A stretch of DNA of 64,000 nucleotides, taken from NCBI GenBank assembly GCA_966211955.1, contig CBIHOF010000007.1, forward strand, positions 62,001 through 126,000, read 5' to 3'. Both the position numbers and the translations under genes were made by a program. The number at the start of each line of letters is the position of its first letter. Position 1 is the first letter of the stretch. The stretch comes from Albitalea sp966211955 (lineage in GTDB: Bacteria; Pseudomonadota; Gammaproteobacteria; Burkholderiales; Burkholderiaceae_C). The notes beneath the pieces were generated by a model. That model saw only the letters and a list, made by a program, of their open reading frames with translations. It had not been told where the DNA came from and made no database searches. Positions 34,895 through 41,787 of the stretch are shown piece by piece.

Positions 34895-36093
34895 TGCCCG
34901 TAGCGCCGCGTCCACTCGCGCTCGATCGCATCGACCCACGACGCATGCGGCTCAGGAAGCGCAGGCGCGGACTTTGCCACCACCCCCGGCATCACCGACT
35001 GCGAGAACAAGGCCTTGTCCGATGGCGACAGCCTGTCCACCGCCAACACCGTCGGGTCGCCCCAGAACGCAATGTCGGCCTTGCGTGCCTGCGCCAAAGG
35101 CGACAGCAGGAAGTCGATCAGAACCTGCGCGCCCTCCTTCGCTTTTGCATTGAACGGGACCGCGAGGAAGTGGGTGTTGCCGATCGTCCCTGCCGTGTGC
35201 TGCCAACTCACCACCGACTCGGGCAGCCGCTTCGCAGCGATCTCGTTGGCGGCCTCGTTGGGGTTGAAGGTGATGGCGATGAGCAGCTCCCCATCCGCCA
35301 TCATCTGCCGCTGCGCCGCCGCGTTGCTCGCAAACTGCCTGCCTTCGCGCCACAGCGCGGGGTGCAATGCATCCAGCGTCTGCCACAGGCCTGCCGTATG
35401 CCGCTCGAACTGCTCGGCCACGACAGGCGAATAGAACTGGCTGCGATAGGCGCTCGTCTCCAGCAACACCTGCTTGAGGAAGGTGGTGCCGTGGAAGTCA
35501 GGCGGCTTGGGGTACGTGAAGCGACCCGGGTTGCGCCTGGCGAACTCGATGAGCTCCGCCACGCTCCTGGGCGGCTGCGGCACGCGCTTGCCATCGGCGA
35601 AGAAGGTCAGCTGCGCCATGCCCCACGGGGCTTCCATGCCCTCCACCGGCACCGAGAAATCGATACGCGTCGTCGGCTTGCCTTGCGTGTCGACGTTCGC
35701 GTAGCTTGGCAAGGTTTCGCTGAAAGGTCCGTACAGCAGCCCGTCGCGCTTCATCGCGAGGAAGTTCTCGCCATTGATCCACACCGCGTCGACCGAGCCC
35801 TGCGACACACGCCCGGCCTGCTTCTCAGCGCGCACGCGCTTGACGACTTCCGCGGTGTCGCTGATCTTCACGTGCGCGAGCTTCACGCCGAAGCGCTTGT
35901 CGACTTCGGCACCGGCCCACTGCAAGTAGGCGTTGATGCGCTCGCTGCCGGCCCAGGCATTGAAGTAGACGGTCTGGCCGCGTGCCGTGCGTTCGACGGC
36001 AGGCCAATCGTTGGCACACCATGCATCGGCGGCGAAGGGCAGCGCCGCGGCGGCGGTGATCAGCTGGCGTCGTGTCGCGTCATGGGCGGGCAA
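34891..36093 (-). CDS. ABC transporter extracellular solute-binding protein (YnjB-like)
   Basis: A 400-residue periplasmic receptor. The N-terminus has an Arg-Arg signal (TRRQLITAAAALPFAADAW), possibly a Tat signal. Sequence marks are FNAWAGSERINAYLQWAG, VDAVWINGENFLAMK, EAPWGMAQLTFF and FTYPKPPDFHGTTFLKQVLL, all as in the YnjB subfamily of type-2 binding proteins. It is the first gene of the minus-strand transport operon (receptor, permease, ATPase, CDP-alcohol transferase, VTT-oxidoreductase). The ligand is unknown; relatives in the superfamily bind thiamine, iron or small anions. Confidence 0.9.
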   Translation of the reverse strand: MPAHDATRRQLITAAAALPFAADAWCANDWPAVERTARGQTVYFNAWAGSERINAYLQWAGAEVDKRFGVKLAHVKISDTAEVVKRVRAEKQAGRVSQGSVDAVWINGENFLAMKRDGLLYGPFSETLPSYANVDTQGKPTTRIDFSVPVEGMEAPWGMAQLTFFADGKRVPQPPRSVAELIEFARRNPGRFTYPKPPDFHGTTFLKQVLLETSAYRSQFYSPVVAEQFERHTAGLWQTLDALHPALWREGRQFASNAAAQRQMMADGELLIAITFNPNEAANEIAAKRLPESVVSWQHTAGTIGNTHFLAVPFNAKAKEGAQVLIDFLLSPLAQARKADIAFWGDPTVLAVDRLSPSDKALFSQSVMPGVVAKSAPALPEPHASWVDAIEREWTRRYGQ

Positions 36094-36119
36094 GATCGGT
36101 CCTCAGGGGCCACCGTCAA

Positions 36120-36635
36120 TCAGGCCGCGTGAGTGTACTGAGCAGCCACCGGCTGCTTTTCCCCGAAAACCCGCGCGCGCAACCAGGGCGTCGTGAAGCG
36201 ATCCACCGACCACTTGCCCGGGCCCCACAGCAGCAATGCGGCGATGAGGCTGCCCCAGAACATGTGCTGCTGGAAGGCGGCCGGCGCCACATCCATGAGG
36301 CTCAGCACTGCCACCGCGTTGAGGATGAAGAGCCCCGCGGCAGCGAAACGCCCGCCCAGGCCCAGCACGAGCAGCACCGGAAGGCACAGCTCGGCCGCGG
36401 TGCCGAGGTAGGCCGCCACCGTCGGGTTGAGCAAGGGCACGTGGTACTCGTCCATGAAGAGCGCGATGGTCGTGTCGAAGTCCTGGATCTTCACGAGCCC
36501 GGACTGGAAGAAGCACTTGGCGATGTACAAGCGCGCAAGCAGCTGCGCGGCAGGTTGCAGCGCGTTGAGGGCAGCGATGCCTTGCTCGGAAAGATGCCAG
36601 AGCCTGGCGACGAGTGAATTGGGGCTGGTGTTCAT
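36120..36635 (-). CDS. DoxX family membrane protein of the bufferin cluster
   Basis: A 171-residue DoxX-type membrane protein with four helices (about 27-45, 75-95, 98-118 and 124-142). ARLYIAKCFFQSGLVKIQDF and PVLLVLGLGGRFAAAGLFI are usual for the family. It is the last gene of the minus-strand bufA-bufB-bufC-doxX operon, 27 bases after bufC. DoxX-like proteins are regular partners of DUF692/DUF2063 clusters, but their role is not settled; a quinone- or redox-linked function is often suggested. Confidence 0.9.
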   Translation of the reverse strand: MNTSPNSLVARLWHLSEQGIAALNALQPAAQLLARLYIAKCFFQSGLVKIQDFDTTIALFMDEYHVPLLNPTVAAYLGTAAELCLPVLLVLGLGGRFAAAGLFILNAVAVLSLMDVAPAAFQQHMFWGSLIAALLLWGPGKWSVDRFTTPWLRARVFGEKQPVAAQYTHAA

Positions 36636-36662
36636 GAGGGCTCCTCCAAGGTCAGATGAACA

Positions 36663-37451
36663 TCAGTCGGCGAACACGCGAATTTCTTTCAGCCAATTCG
36701 ATGCGAGCGCGCTGGTGAGCCAGGCGGTGAAGTCAAAGCCGTCGCCGGCCTGCGCGATGGCCGTGGCGAGGTCGCAGCCTTTGAGCAAGTGACGGGTCCA
36801 TGTTGCGGTGGCGGCATCCACCTCGGTGAACACCGCCTTCCAGCCGCGGCGGTGGACGAGGACCGATTCACCGCGCTGCGCACCGATGGCAGCGCGCACC
36901 TCGTCGAAGGACGCACCGTCGTGGTGTGCGCGATGGATGGCGGCAATGGGCCAGCGTGAATCGATGACGGCGATGCCCGTCACGAACACCACGGACATCC
37001 GGGAAGGGTCGGTGTCACCCAGCCGCTCGATGGACGCCGCGTTCAGCTCGTGGTCAGCCGATCGCTCGCAGCGGTGCAGCGCCCAGTCCAGCCGCGCGCA
37101 ATCGGCAAGGTAGGGCCAGTCGTTCAATTGCTCGTGCGCGGCAAGCCATGCCGCGAACCCGGCGCCCCACTCCGCCAGGTCGCCGCGCAGGGGCGGCTCG
37201 GCACGCCAGAAATCTTGCGCGAGGTGTTCGAAGTCTTGCGCGCCGATGAGCTGCTGCACCGTGGGAAACGCAGCAGACAGTGCGCGCTCGGCAGATGCAC
37301 CGGCATTGACGCGATAGGCCTGCAAGCCTCGCAGTGCGCGAGCCCCGCTCTCGCGAGTCGGCAGGCTCGCTGCATCCGCGCGCGGGGCGAGGATGCCCTC
37401 GACCAGCAGGCGCTGCCGCTCGGCCTCCGCCTTCCACGCATCGCCGCTCAT
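36663..37451 (-). CDS. bufC: BufC/HvfC-type partner protein (DUF2063 N-terminal domain)
   Basis: A 262-residue protein. The N-terminal DUF2063 domain is clear: RGLQAYRVNAGASAERALSA, AAFPTVQQLIG and LAQDFWRAEPPLRGDLAEWG (about 43-95). The remainder resembles the C-terminal domain of HvfC. In MNIO-type RiPP pathways this partner positions the precursor peptide for the DUF692 enzyme. Its ATG overlaps the bufB stop (ATGA), as expected for a stoichiometric partner. Confidence 0.92.
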   Translation of the reverse strand: MSGDAWKAEAERQRLLVEGILAPRADAASLPTRESGARALRGLQAYRVNAGASAERALSAAFPTVQQLIGAQDFEHLAQDFWRAEPPLRGDLAEWGAGFAAWLAAHEQLNDWPYLADCARLDWALHRCERSADHELNAASIERLGDTDPSRMSVVFVTGIAVIDSRWPIAAIHRAHHDGASFDEVRAAIGAQRGESVLVHRRGWKAVFTEVDAATATWTRHLLKGCDLATAIAQAGDGFDFTAWLTSALASNWLKEIRVFAD

Positions 37452-38374
37452 GCGCGGCCCTGCATCACCGCGGTGGCCCGCCGTGCTTCACCCAGCAGCA
37501 CATCGAGCGCAGGGATGTCGGTGTCCCATTCGATGAGCGTGGGCACCGCGCCCAAGCGTGCGATGGCATGTTCATAGACACGCCACACATCGGGCTTGAC
37601 GAGGCTGCCGTGGTCGTCGATGACGATGTCGCCTGCCTCGCGCGAGCCGGAATAGCCCGCGAGATGGATCTCCTGCGCGATGCCGTCGGGCAGCGCATCG
37701 ATGAAGGCCTTGCACGCAGCCACCGGGTCAGGCTCGCCCATGTTCAACGCGTTCACGACCAGGTTGTTCACGTCCAGCAGCATCGCGCAACCGGTGCGTC
37801 GCGCGAGCTCTGCGAAGAACCGTGGCTCGGGAATCGAATCGTCCGCGAAGGACAGGTAGGCCGAGAGGTTCTCGACCAGCAAGGGTCGCTTCAAGCGGTC
37901 CTGCACTTGCGAGACGTTGTCGCACAGGATGTCCAGCGACGCCGGCGTGAAGGCGATGGGCAAGAGATCGTTCGCATGCACCGCGCCTGCGCTCTTGCCG
38001 CGCGGCGCACGGCTGAAGCAGGCATGGTCGGAGACGCGCACCGGGTCGATGCGATCGACCAGCGATGCCAGGCGGTCGAGGTGCCACGGGTCGAGCCCCG
38101 CAGCGGAGCCAAGCCCCAGGCCCACGCCGTGCAGGCTCACGCCATAGCGCTCGCGCGCATCGTGCAGCACCGCGAGTGCGGCACCGCCATCGGCAAAGAA
38201 ATTCTCGGAGTGCACTTCGACGAAGCCCAGAGGCGGCGTGCCTTCGATGACTTCGGCGTAGTGCGGGTGGCGCAGGCCGATGCCTGCGCGTGGTGGCTGG
38301 AGCACGTCGCCGCCAGCCCGACCCTCGTGCGAGCCGCGCGAGCGCGGCGATGCGGATCGAGGGCTGTCGGACAT
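37448..38374 (-). CDS. bufB: MNIO (DUF692) bufferin maturase BufB
   Basis: A 308-residue multinuclear non-heme iron-dependent oxidase of the DUF692 family, which modifies cysteines of a precursor peptide. Iron-binding segments are visible along the TIM barrel: GFVEVHSENFF (about 50-60), SLHGVGLGLGS, VSDHACFS, LLDVNNLVVNA, EIHLAGYS and DDHGSLVKPDVW. The first 25 residues are extra and low-complexity. The gene starts 12 bases after bufA and overlaps bufC. In the described bufferin systems this enzyme makes thiooxazole-type groups that let the exported peptide bind copper; that chemistry is inferred here from family. Confidence 0.93.
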   Translation of the reverse strand: MSDSPRSASPRSRGSHEGRAGGDVLQPPRAGIGLRHPHYAEVIEGTPPLGFVEVHSENFFADGGAALAVLHDARERYGVSLHGVGLGLGSAAGLDPWHLDRLASLVDRIDPVRVSDHACFSRAPRGKSAGAVHANDLLPIAFTPASLDILCDNVSQVQDRLKRPLLVENLSAYLSFADDSIPEPRFFAELARRTGCAMLLDVNNLVVNALNMGEPDPVAACKAFIDALPDGIAQEIHLAGYSGSREAGDIVIDDHGSLVKPDVWRVYEHAIARLGAVPTLIEWDTDIPALDVLLGEARRATAVMQGRA

Positions 38375-38386
38375 GGATCGCCCGGC

Positions 38387-38671
38387 TTATTTCTTCTGCC
38401 CGGCCTTGGCTTCGTCGGCACTCTTGCCGCCAAGCTTGGCGCAGGTGCCCTTGGCGACGTACTTCCATTCGTCGGCGCCCATGTCGGCCTTGTTCTGGCC
38501 GGCGCAGGAGTGGGTGCCCGAGAGGTTGGCGCAATCGTTCTGGCCGGCCTTGGCGATGCCGTAGCACTTCTCCTTGCCGCCGGCCTTGTCGTCCGCGGCG
38601 CTGGCGGTGGACAAGAGACCCAGGGCGAGGACGGAAGCCAGGGCGGAAGAGGCGATCAGACGTTGGTTCAT
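38387..38671 (-). CDS. bufA: BufA1-type bufferin precursor (DUF2282), exported metal-binding RiPP
   Basis: A 94-residue exported precursor: signal peptide MNQRLIASSALASVLALGLL with an AXA-type site near residue 25, then a 69-residue core with exactly four Cys (36, 47, 56 and 77) in EKCYGIAKAGQNDC, HSCAGQ and WKYVAKGTCAKLGG. This is the DUF2282/BufA1 pattern. It would be modified by BufB with BufC, exported through Sec and bind copper or a similar metal in the periplasm. The start was placed at the signal peptide; the long upstream frame opposes the sigma-factor gene and is not coding. Confidence 0.93.
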   Translation of the reverse strand: MNQRLIASSALASVLALGLLSTASAADDKAGGKEKCYGIAKAGQNDCANLSGTHSCAGQNKADMGADEWKYVAKGTCAKLGGKSADEAKAGQKK

Positions 38672-38751
38672 GGATGTCAGCTCCAGTGTTGTGGGTGAGT
38701 CTTCAGGTTGGACAGGTCGGCTTGCTCGAAGGATTCGAAGACGACGGGGGT

Positions 38752-38778
38752 CTGTCGAAGATCGCGCCACATCCTTAC
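38752..38778 (-). promoter_or_regulatory. Candidate ECF-type promoter for bufA
   Basis: On the minus strand GTAAGG (38778-38773) and CGACAG (38757-38752) are 15 bases apart, a spacing usual for ECF sigma factors, about 80 bases before the bufA ATG. The divergent ECF sigma gene makes it plausible. No comparison with other sites was possible. Confidence 0.3.
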
Positions 38779-38815
38779 ACTCCGCGGGCGGCCAACCCAG
38801 AAAAAGACCCATCGG

Positions 38816-39367
38816 ATGAGTGATTTTGCCCGCCAAGTGGAGGAATTGCGACCCCAGCTCATGCGCTTCGCGCGTGCGCAACTGCGCAACGACGCCTGGG
38901 CCGAAGACGCGGTGTCCGACACCGTGCTCGCAGCGCTCGAGAAGCCCCAGTCCTTCAGCGGCGGGTCGCAGCTGAAGACCTGGCTCGTGGGCATCCTCAA
39001 ACACAAATTGATCGATCAGTTGCGTCGCCACACGCGCGAGGTGGCGTCCACGCCCGACGACGACTCGGGCCTCGAAGACCTGATGTTCGCGCCCGACGGC
39101 CACTTCCGCGACCGCGAGGTGACCTGGGGAAACCCTGAGTCAACGCTGGAAGAGCGCCAGTTCTTCGTCGTGCTGCAAGCCTGCGTCGAGAACCTGCCAG
39201 CCGCGCAAGCTCGCGTTTTCATGATGCGCGAGTGGCTGGAGCTGGAGGCCGAAGAAATCTGCAAGGAAACCGGCGTCACGTCGACCAACCTGTGGGTCTT
39301 GCTGCACCGTGCCCGTTTGCGCCTGCGCGAATGCCTGCAAGCCAAGTGGTTCGCCACGAGACACTGA
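38816..39367 (+). CDS. ECF RNA polymerase sigma factor, divergent from the bufferin operon
   Basis: A 183-residue extracytoplasmic-function sigma factor. Region 2 is LMRFARAQLRNDAWAEDAVS with TVLAALE and TWLVGILKHKLIDQLRR (about 14-74); region 4 is VFMMREWLELEAEEICKETG with STNLWVLLHRARLRLRECL (about 135-175), the DNA-reading helix for the -35 element. It starts 144 bases from the divergent bufA ATG. A small zinc-finger protein gene follows 11 bases later and should be its anti-sigma factor. By position it probably drives bufA and itself under metal stress. Confidence 0.92.
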   Translation: MSDFARQVEELRPQLMRFARAQLRNDAWAEDAVSDTVLAALEKPQSFSGGSQLKTWLVGILKHKLIDQLRRHTREVASTPDDDSGLEDLMFAPDGHFRDREVTWGNPESTLEERQFFVVLQACVENLPAAQARVFMMREWLELEAEEICKETGVTSTNLWVLLHRARLRLRECLQAKWFATRH

Positions 39368-39378
39368 GCCCCCCATTC

Positions 39379-39591
39379 ATGTTCAAGCGACTGAAGAAGA
39401 AGGTACTGAGGCGAAGCTGCCGCGAGGTCTCGCGCCTCATCTCCGACATGCAGGAACGCCCGCTCGGCTGGTTCGACCGGCTGCTGCTGCGCACCCACCT
39501 CTCGCTGTGCGACAACTGTGTCGAGTACGAGAAGCAGGTGAAGTTCATGAGCCGCGCCATGGGACGGTGGAAGAGCTATTCGGACGAGTAA
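39379..39591 (+). CDS. Small soluble zinc-finger (zf-HC2) anti-sigma factor
   Basis: A 70-residue protein with a Cys (SCREVSRLISD) followed by HLSLCDNC, giving the H-x3-C-x2-C zinc site of ZAS/zf-HC2 anti-sigma domains. No membrane segment is present, so the whole regulator is cytoplasmic. A direct zinc-thiolate switch, sensitive to oxidation or thiophilic metal, would free the sigma factor; that mechanism is inferred from the domain. It is 11 bases downstream of the sigma gene. Confidence 0.88.
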   Translation: MFKRLKKKVLRRSCREVSRLISDMQERPLGWFDRLLLRTHLSLCDNCVEYEKQVKFMSRAMGRWKSYSDE

Positions 39592-39618
39592 AGGGATAAC
39601 CCGAACCGACCAGGGCCG

Positions 39619-39646
39619 CCGTTCGCGCTGAGCCTGTCGAAGCCCC
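39619..39646. repeat. GACAGGCTCAGC dispersed repeat, copy 2
   Basis: Reads CCGTTCGCGCTGAGCCTGTC then GAAGCCCC, the inverse of the copy at 34844-34872 with 3 mismatches in 28. It lies between the convergent anti-sigma and SnoaL-like genes. Confidence 0.7.
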
Positions 39647-39685
39647 AAGGGATCAGGGCCACGCCTTTCGTTGAACTGCACGGCA

Positions 39686-40060
39686 TCAGTAGATGCCGAC
39701 GATGTGCCGGATGAGGCCGCCTTCGATGCGCAGGTGATCGACACCGGCAGCCAGCTGCTGCCCCACCCTGTCCACCACGGTCCACGCAAGGACCACCCGC
39801 CCTTCGTCATCAAGCGTCAGCTCGCTGCCGGCCCGTTGCCGAAACCTCGTGCCCTTGAGGGACTGCAGAAAGACGAGGTATTCGGCCCCATTGCGGCCCT
39901 CGGGCGGCGCGCCCGGGCTGCACACCGCGAGGTCGGGCGTGAACAGCGATGCGAAGGCTTCGGCCGTGGGGTCGTCGTGAACCGCGATGTAGCGGGCCAC
40001 GAGTTGCAGCGTGGCGTCATCGATGCAGGCCGTGGCATGGGCCAGGAGGGTGGCGGACAT
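39686..40060 (-). CDS. SnoaL-like / nuclear transport factor 2-fold protein
   Basis: A 124-residue protein of the NTF2-like superfamily (polyketide cyclase SnoaL type). The pattern VARYIAVHDDPTAEAFASLF, a central GAEYLVFLQSLKGTRFR and the closing beta segments with GGLIRHIVGIY is typical. Catalytic function cannot be inferred; many members bind small hydrophobic ligands. It is divergent from the XRE regulator gene, which probably controls it. The ATG at 40060 begins the fold; a longer frame opposing the regulator gene is a shadow. Confidence 0.83.
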   Translation of the reverse strand: MSATLLAHATACIDDATLQLVARYIAVHDDPTAEAFASLFTPDLAVCSPGAPPEGRNGAEYLVFLQSLKGTRFRQRAGSELTLDDEGRVVLAWTVVDRVGQQLAAGVDHLRIEGGLIRHIVGIY

Positions 40061-40241
40061 GAATGCTCCTTGAGGTATCGGATGTGCGACATGCAAGGCG
40101 CATCGTCCGGTGGTCCAAAGCGCCCGTCGATTACCCCGCAGGTAATGCCGTGCCCTGCCCTGCACCGATACGATCGCGCCCACGCGAACACCGAGCCGAG
40201 ACGCCATTGCTGCCACTGCGCCCGACCCCTTCGGCCAGAGT

Positions 40242-41051
40242 TTGCGCCGGTGGCGCATGCAGCGCCGCCTCAGCCAGCTCGATCTCGCGCAGCAGGCATC
40301 CGTCTCCACGCGGCACCTGAGCTTCGTCGAGACCGGCCGCTCGGCGCCAAGCCGCGAGATGGTGTTGCGGCTTGCGCATTGCCTGGAGGTCCCGATGCGC
40401 GAGCGCAACGCATGGCTGGTCGCGGCGGGCTTCGCGCCGATGTACCGCGAGCGGACGCTGGATGACCCGTCGCTGGCTGGCGCCCTGCAGGCTGTGCAGT
40501 TGCTGCTCGATGGCCAGTCGCCCTTCCCTGCGATCGCGATGGACCGGCACTGGAACATCGTGGCCTCGAATGCCGCGACCTCCGTGGTGCTGGCTGGCGC
40601 CGCAGCCCCGCTCCTCGCGCCGCGCCCCAACGTGCTTCGCTTGTGCCACCACCCCGACGGCCTCGCGCCGCGCATCGTCAACCTCGCGCAATTGCGCGAG
40701 AACCATGCAAGGCGGCTGCGCCAGCAAATCCGGGCGAGCGGCGAAGACCCAGTGCTCGTCGCCATGCTCGACGAGCTGCAACGCTACCCGCTGCCGGACG
40801 CGCGGCAATTGACTCGCATGGCCGGCGAGCACCTGGGCATCGTCGCGCCCTTCCAGTTGCAGACGGCCGAGGGTGTGCTGAGCTTCTTCACCGCGAGCGC
40901 CGTGCTCGGCTCGGTGTCCGACATCACCTTGTCGGAACTCGCGATGGAATCCTTCTTGCCGGCCGACGAGGCGACGGTGAAGGCCGTGCGCCGATTGACC
41001 CGCTCACGCCGTCCGGCTACGCAGGATTCGCAGACGGATTCGAGTGCGTGA
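40242..41051 (+). CDS. XRE-family regulator with MmyB-like ligand-binding domain
   Basis: A transcription regulator of at least 269 residues: N-terminal helix-turn-helix (RRLSQLDLAQQASVSTRHLS with FVETGRSAPS) and a C-terminal MmyB-like PAS-type domain (AMDRHWNIVASNAATSV, LRLCHHPDGLAPRIVN, YPLPD). The first conventional start is TTG at 40242, but homologous sequence (DPFGQSLRRWR) continues upstream to an ATT at 40206, with no ATG, GTG or TTG before the stop at 40143. The true start may therefore be the ATT. It is divergent from the SnoaL-like gene. The ligand is unknown; regulators of this type often control a neighbouring oxidoreductase or cyclase. Confidence 0.87.
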   Translation: MRRWRMQRRLSQLDLAQQASVSTRHLSFVETGRSAPSREMVLRLAHCLEVPMRERNAWLVAAGFAPMYRERTLDDPSLAGALQAVQLLLDGQSPFPAIAMDRHWNIVASNAATSVVLAGAAAPLLAPRPNVLRLCHHPDGLAPRIVNLAQLRENHARRLRQQIRASGEDPVLVAMLDELQRYPLPDARQLTRMAGEHLGIVAPFQLQTAEGVLSFFTASAVLGSVSDITLSELAMESFLPADEATVKAVRRLTRSRRPATQDSQTDSSA

Positions 41052-41787
41052 CGTAGCCGATCTGCGCCAGCACCAACGCCGCGAGCCAAGCCAGCGCATA
41101 AGCCTGCCACGCGCCGAGCACCGGCAGCATCACCTCCAGCACGACGAAGAAGGTGACGAAGCCGAACATGCCTTGCACGAAGCCACGCAGCAGCTCGATG
41201 GTGGCATCGGGCCCATGGCGTGGCAGGGTGAAGCACGGCAGCACGTTGCCGGTGATGGGCAGCGCAAGCAGCAGGCCGCTCAACGCAAGCGGGAAGACCG
41301 ATGCGCCGCCCATGATGGTTGCGGCCAGCAACACGGCCGCGGCGACGCGCAGGCCCAGCTCGATGCGCGGAATGGTCAGCGCAACGCGCTCATGCGAATG
41401 AGCCGGCATGGCGCGCATGCCGATCAGCGGTGACACCGCCGCCAGCACGCACACGACCCACACCGGCAGTTCGATCCACAGCAGCATGCTGCCCAGCATC
41501 AGGAACACCGCGTTGGCCACAGCCAGCGCGCCCAGCCAGTCGAGCCGGCGCGTCGCATGCGCGAACACCACGATGTGCGACACCATCGCCGGGAAGGCGA
41601 CGAGCGTCGCGAAGGCGATGCCGCGCGCATGCTCCACGCTGGATTGCAGGAGCACGAAGCCCATGATCGATCCGGCGATCATGGGCATGCCCGACAAGAC
41701 GCCGGCCACGCCGTGGCCGAAGCGCTTGGACGCGAGCGATGCACCGAGGACGACGAAGGCGACGAGACAGAGCTTGAGGATGAACAT
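41017..41787 (-). CDS. Multi-pass membrane protein of unknown function
   Basis: A 256-residue protein with about eight membrane helices and short loops; I cannot assign it to a characterised transporter family. GVAGVLSGMPMIAGSIMGFVL near residue 28 and GLLLALPITGNVLPCFTLP near 175 may be re-entrant or pore segments and look like an internal duplication. The ATG overlaps the stop of the oxoprolinase gene (TGATG), so it is the last gene of that operon and may move its substrate or product. Its 3' end overlaps the convergent XRE gene by 35 bases. Confidence 0.75.
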   Translation of the reverse strand: MFILKLCLVAFVVLGASLASKRFGHGVAGVLSGMPMIAGSIMGFVLLQSSVEHARGIAFATLVAFPAMVSHIVVFAHATRRLDWLGALAVANAVFLMLGSMLLWIELPVWVVCVLAAVSPLIGMRAMPAHSHERVALTIPRIELGLRVAAAVLLAATIMGGASVFPLALSGLLLALPITGNVLPCFTLPRHGPDATIELLRGFVQGMFGFVTFFVVLEVMLPVLGAWQAYALAWLAALVLAQIGYVTHSNPSANPA

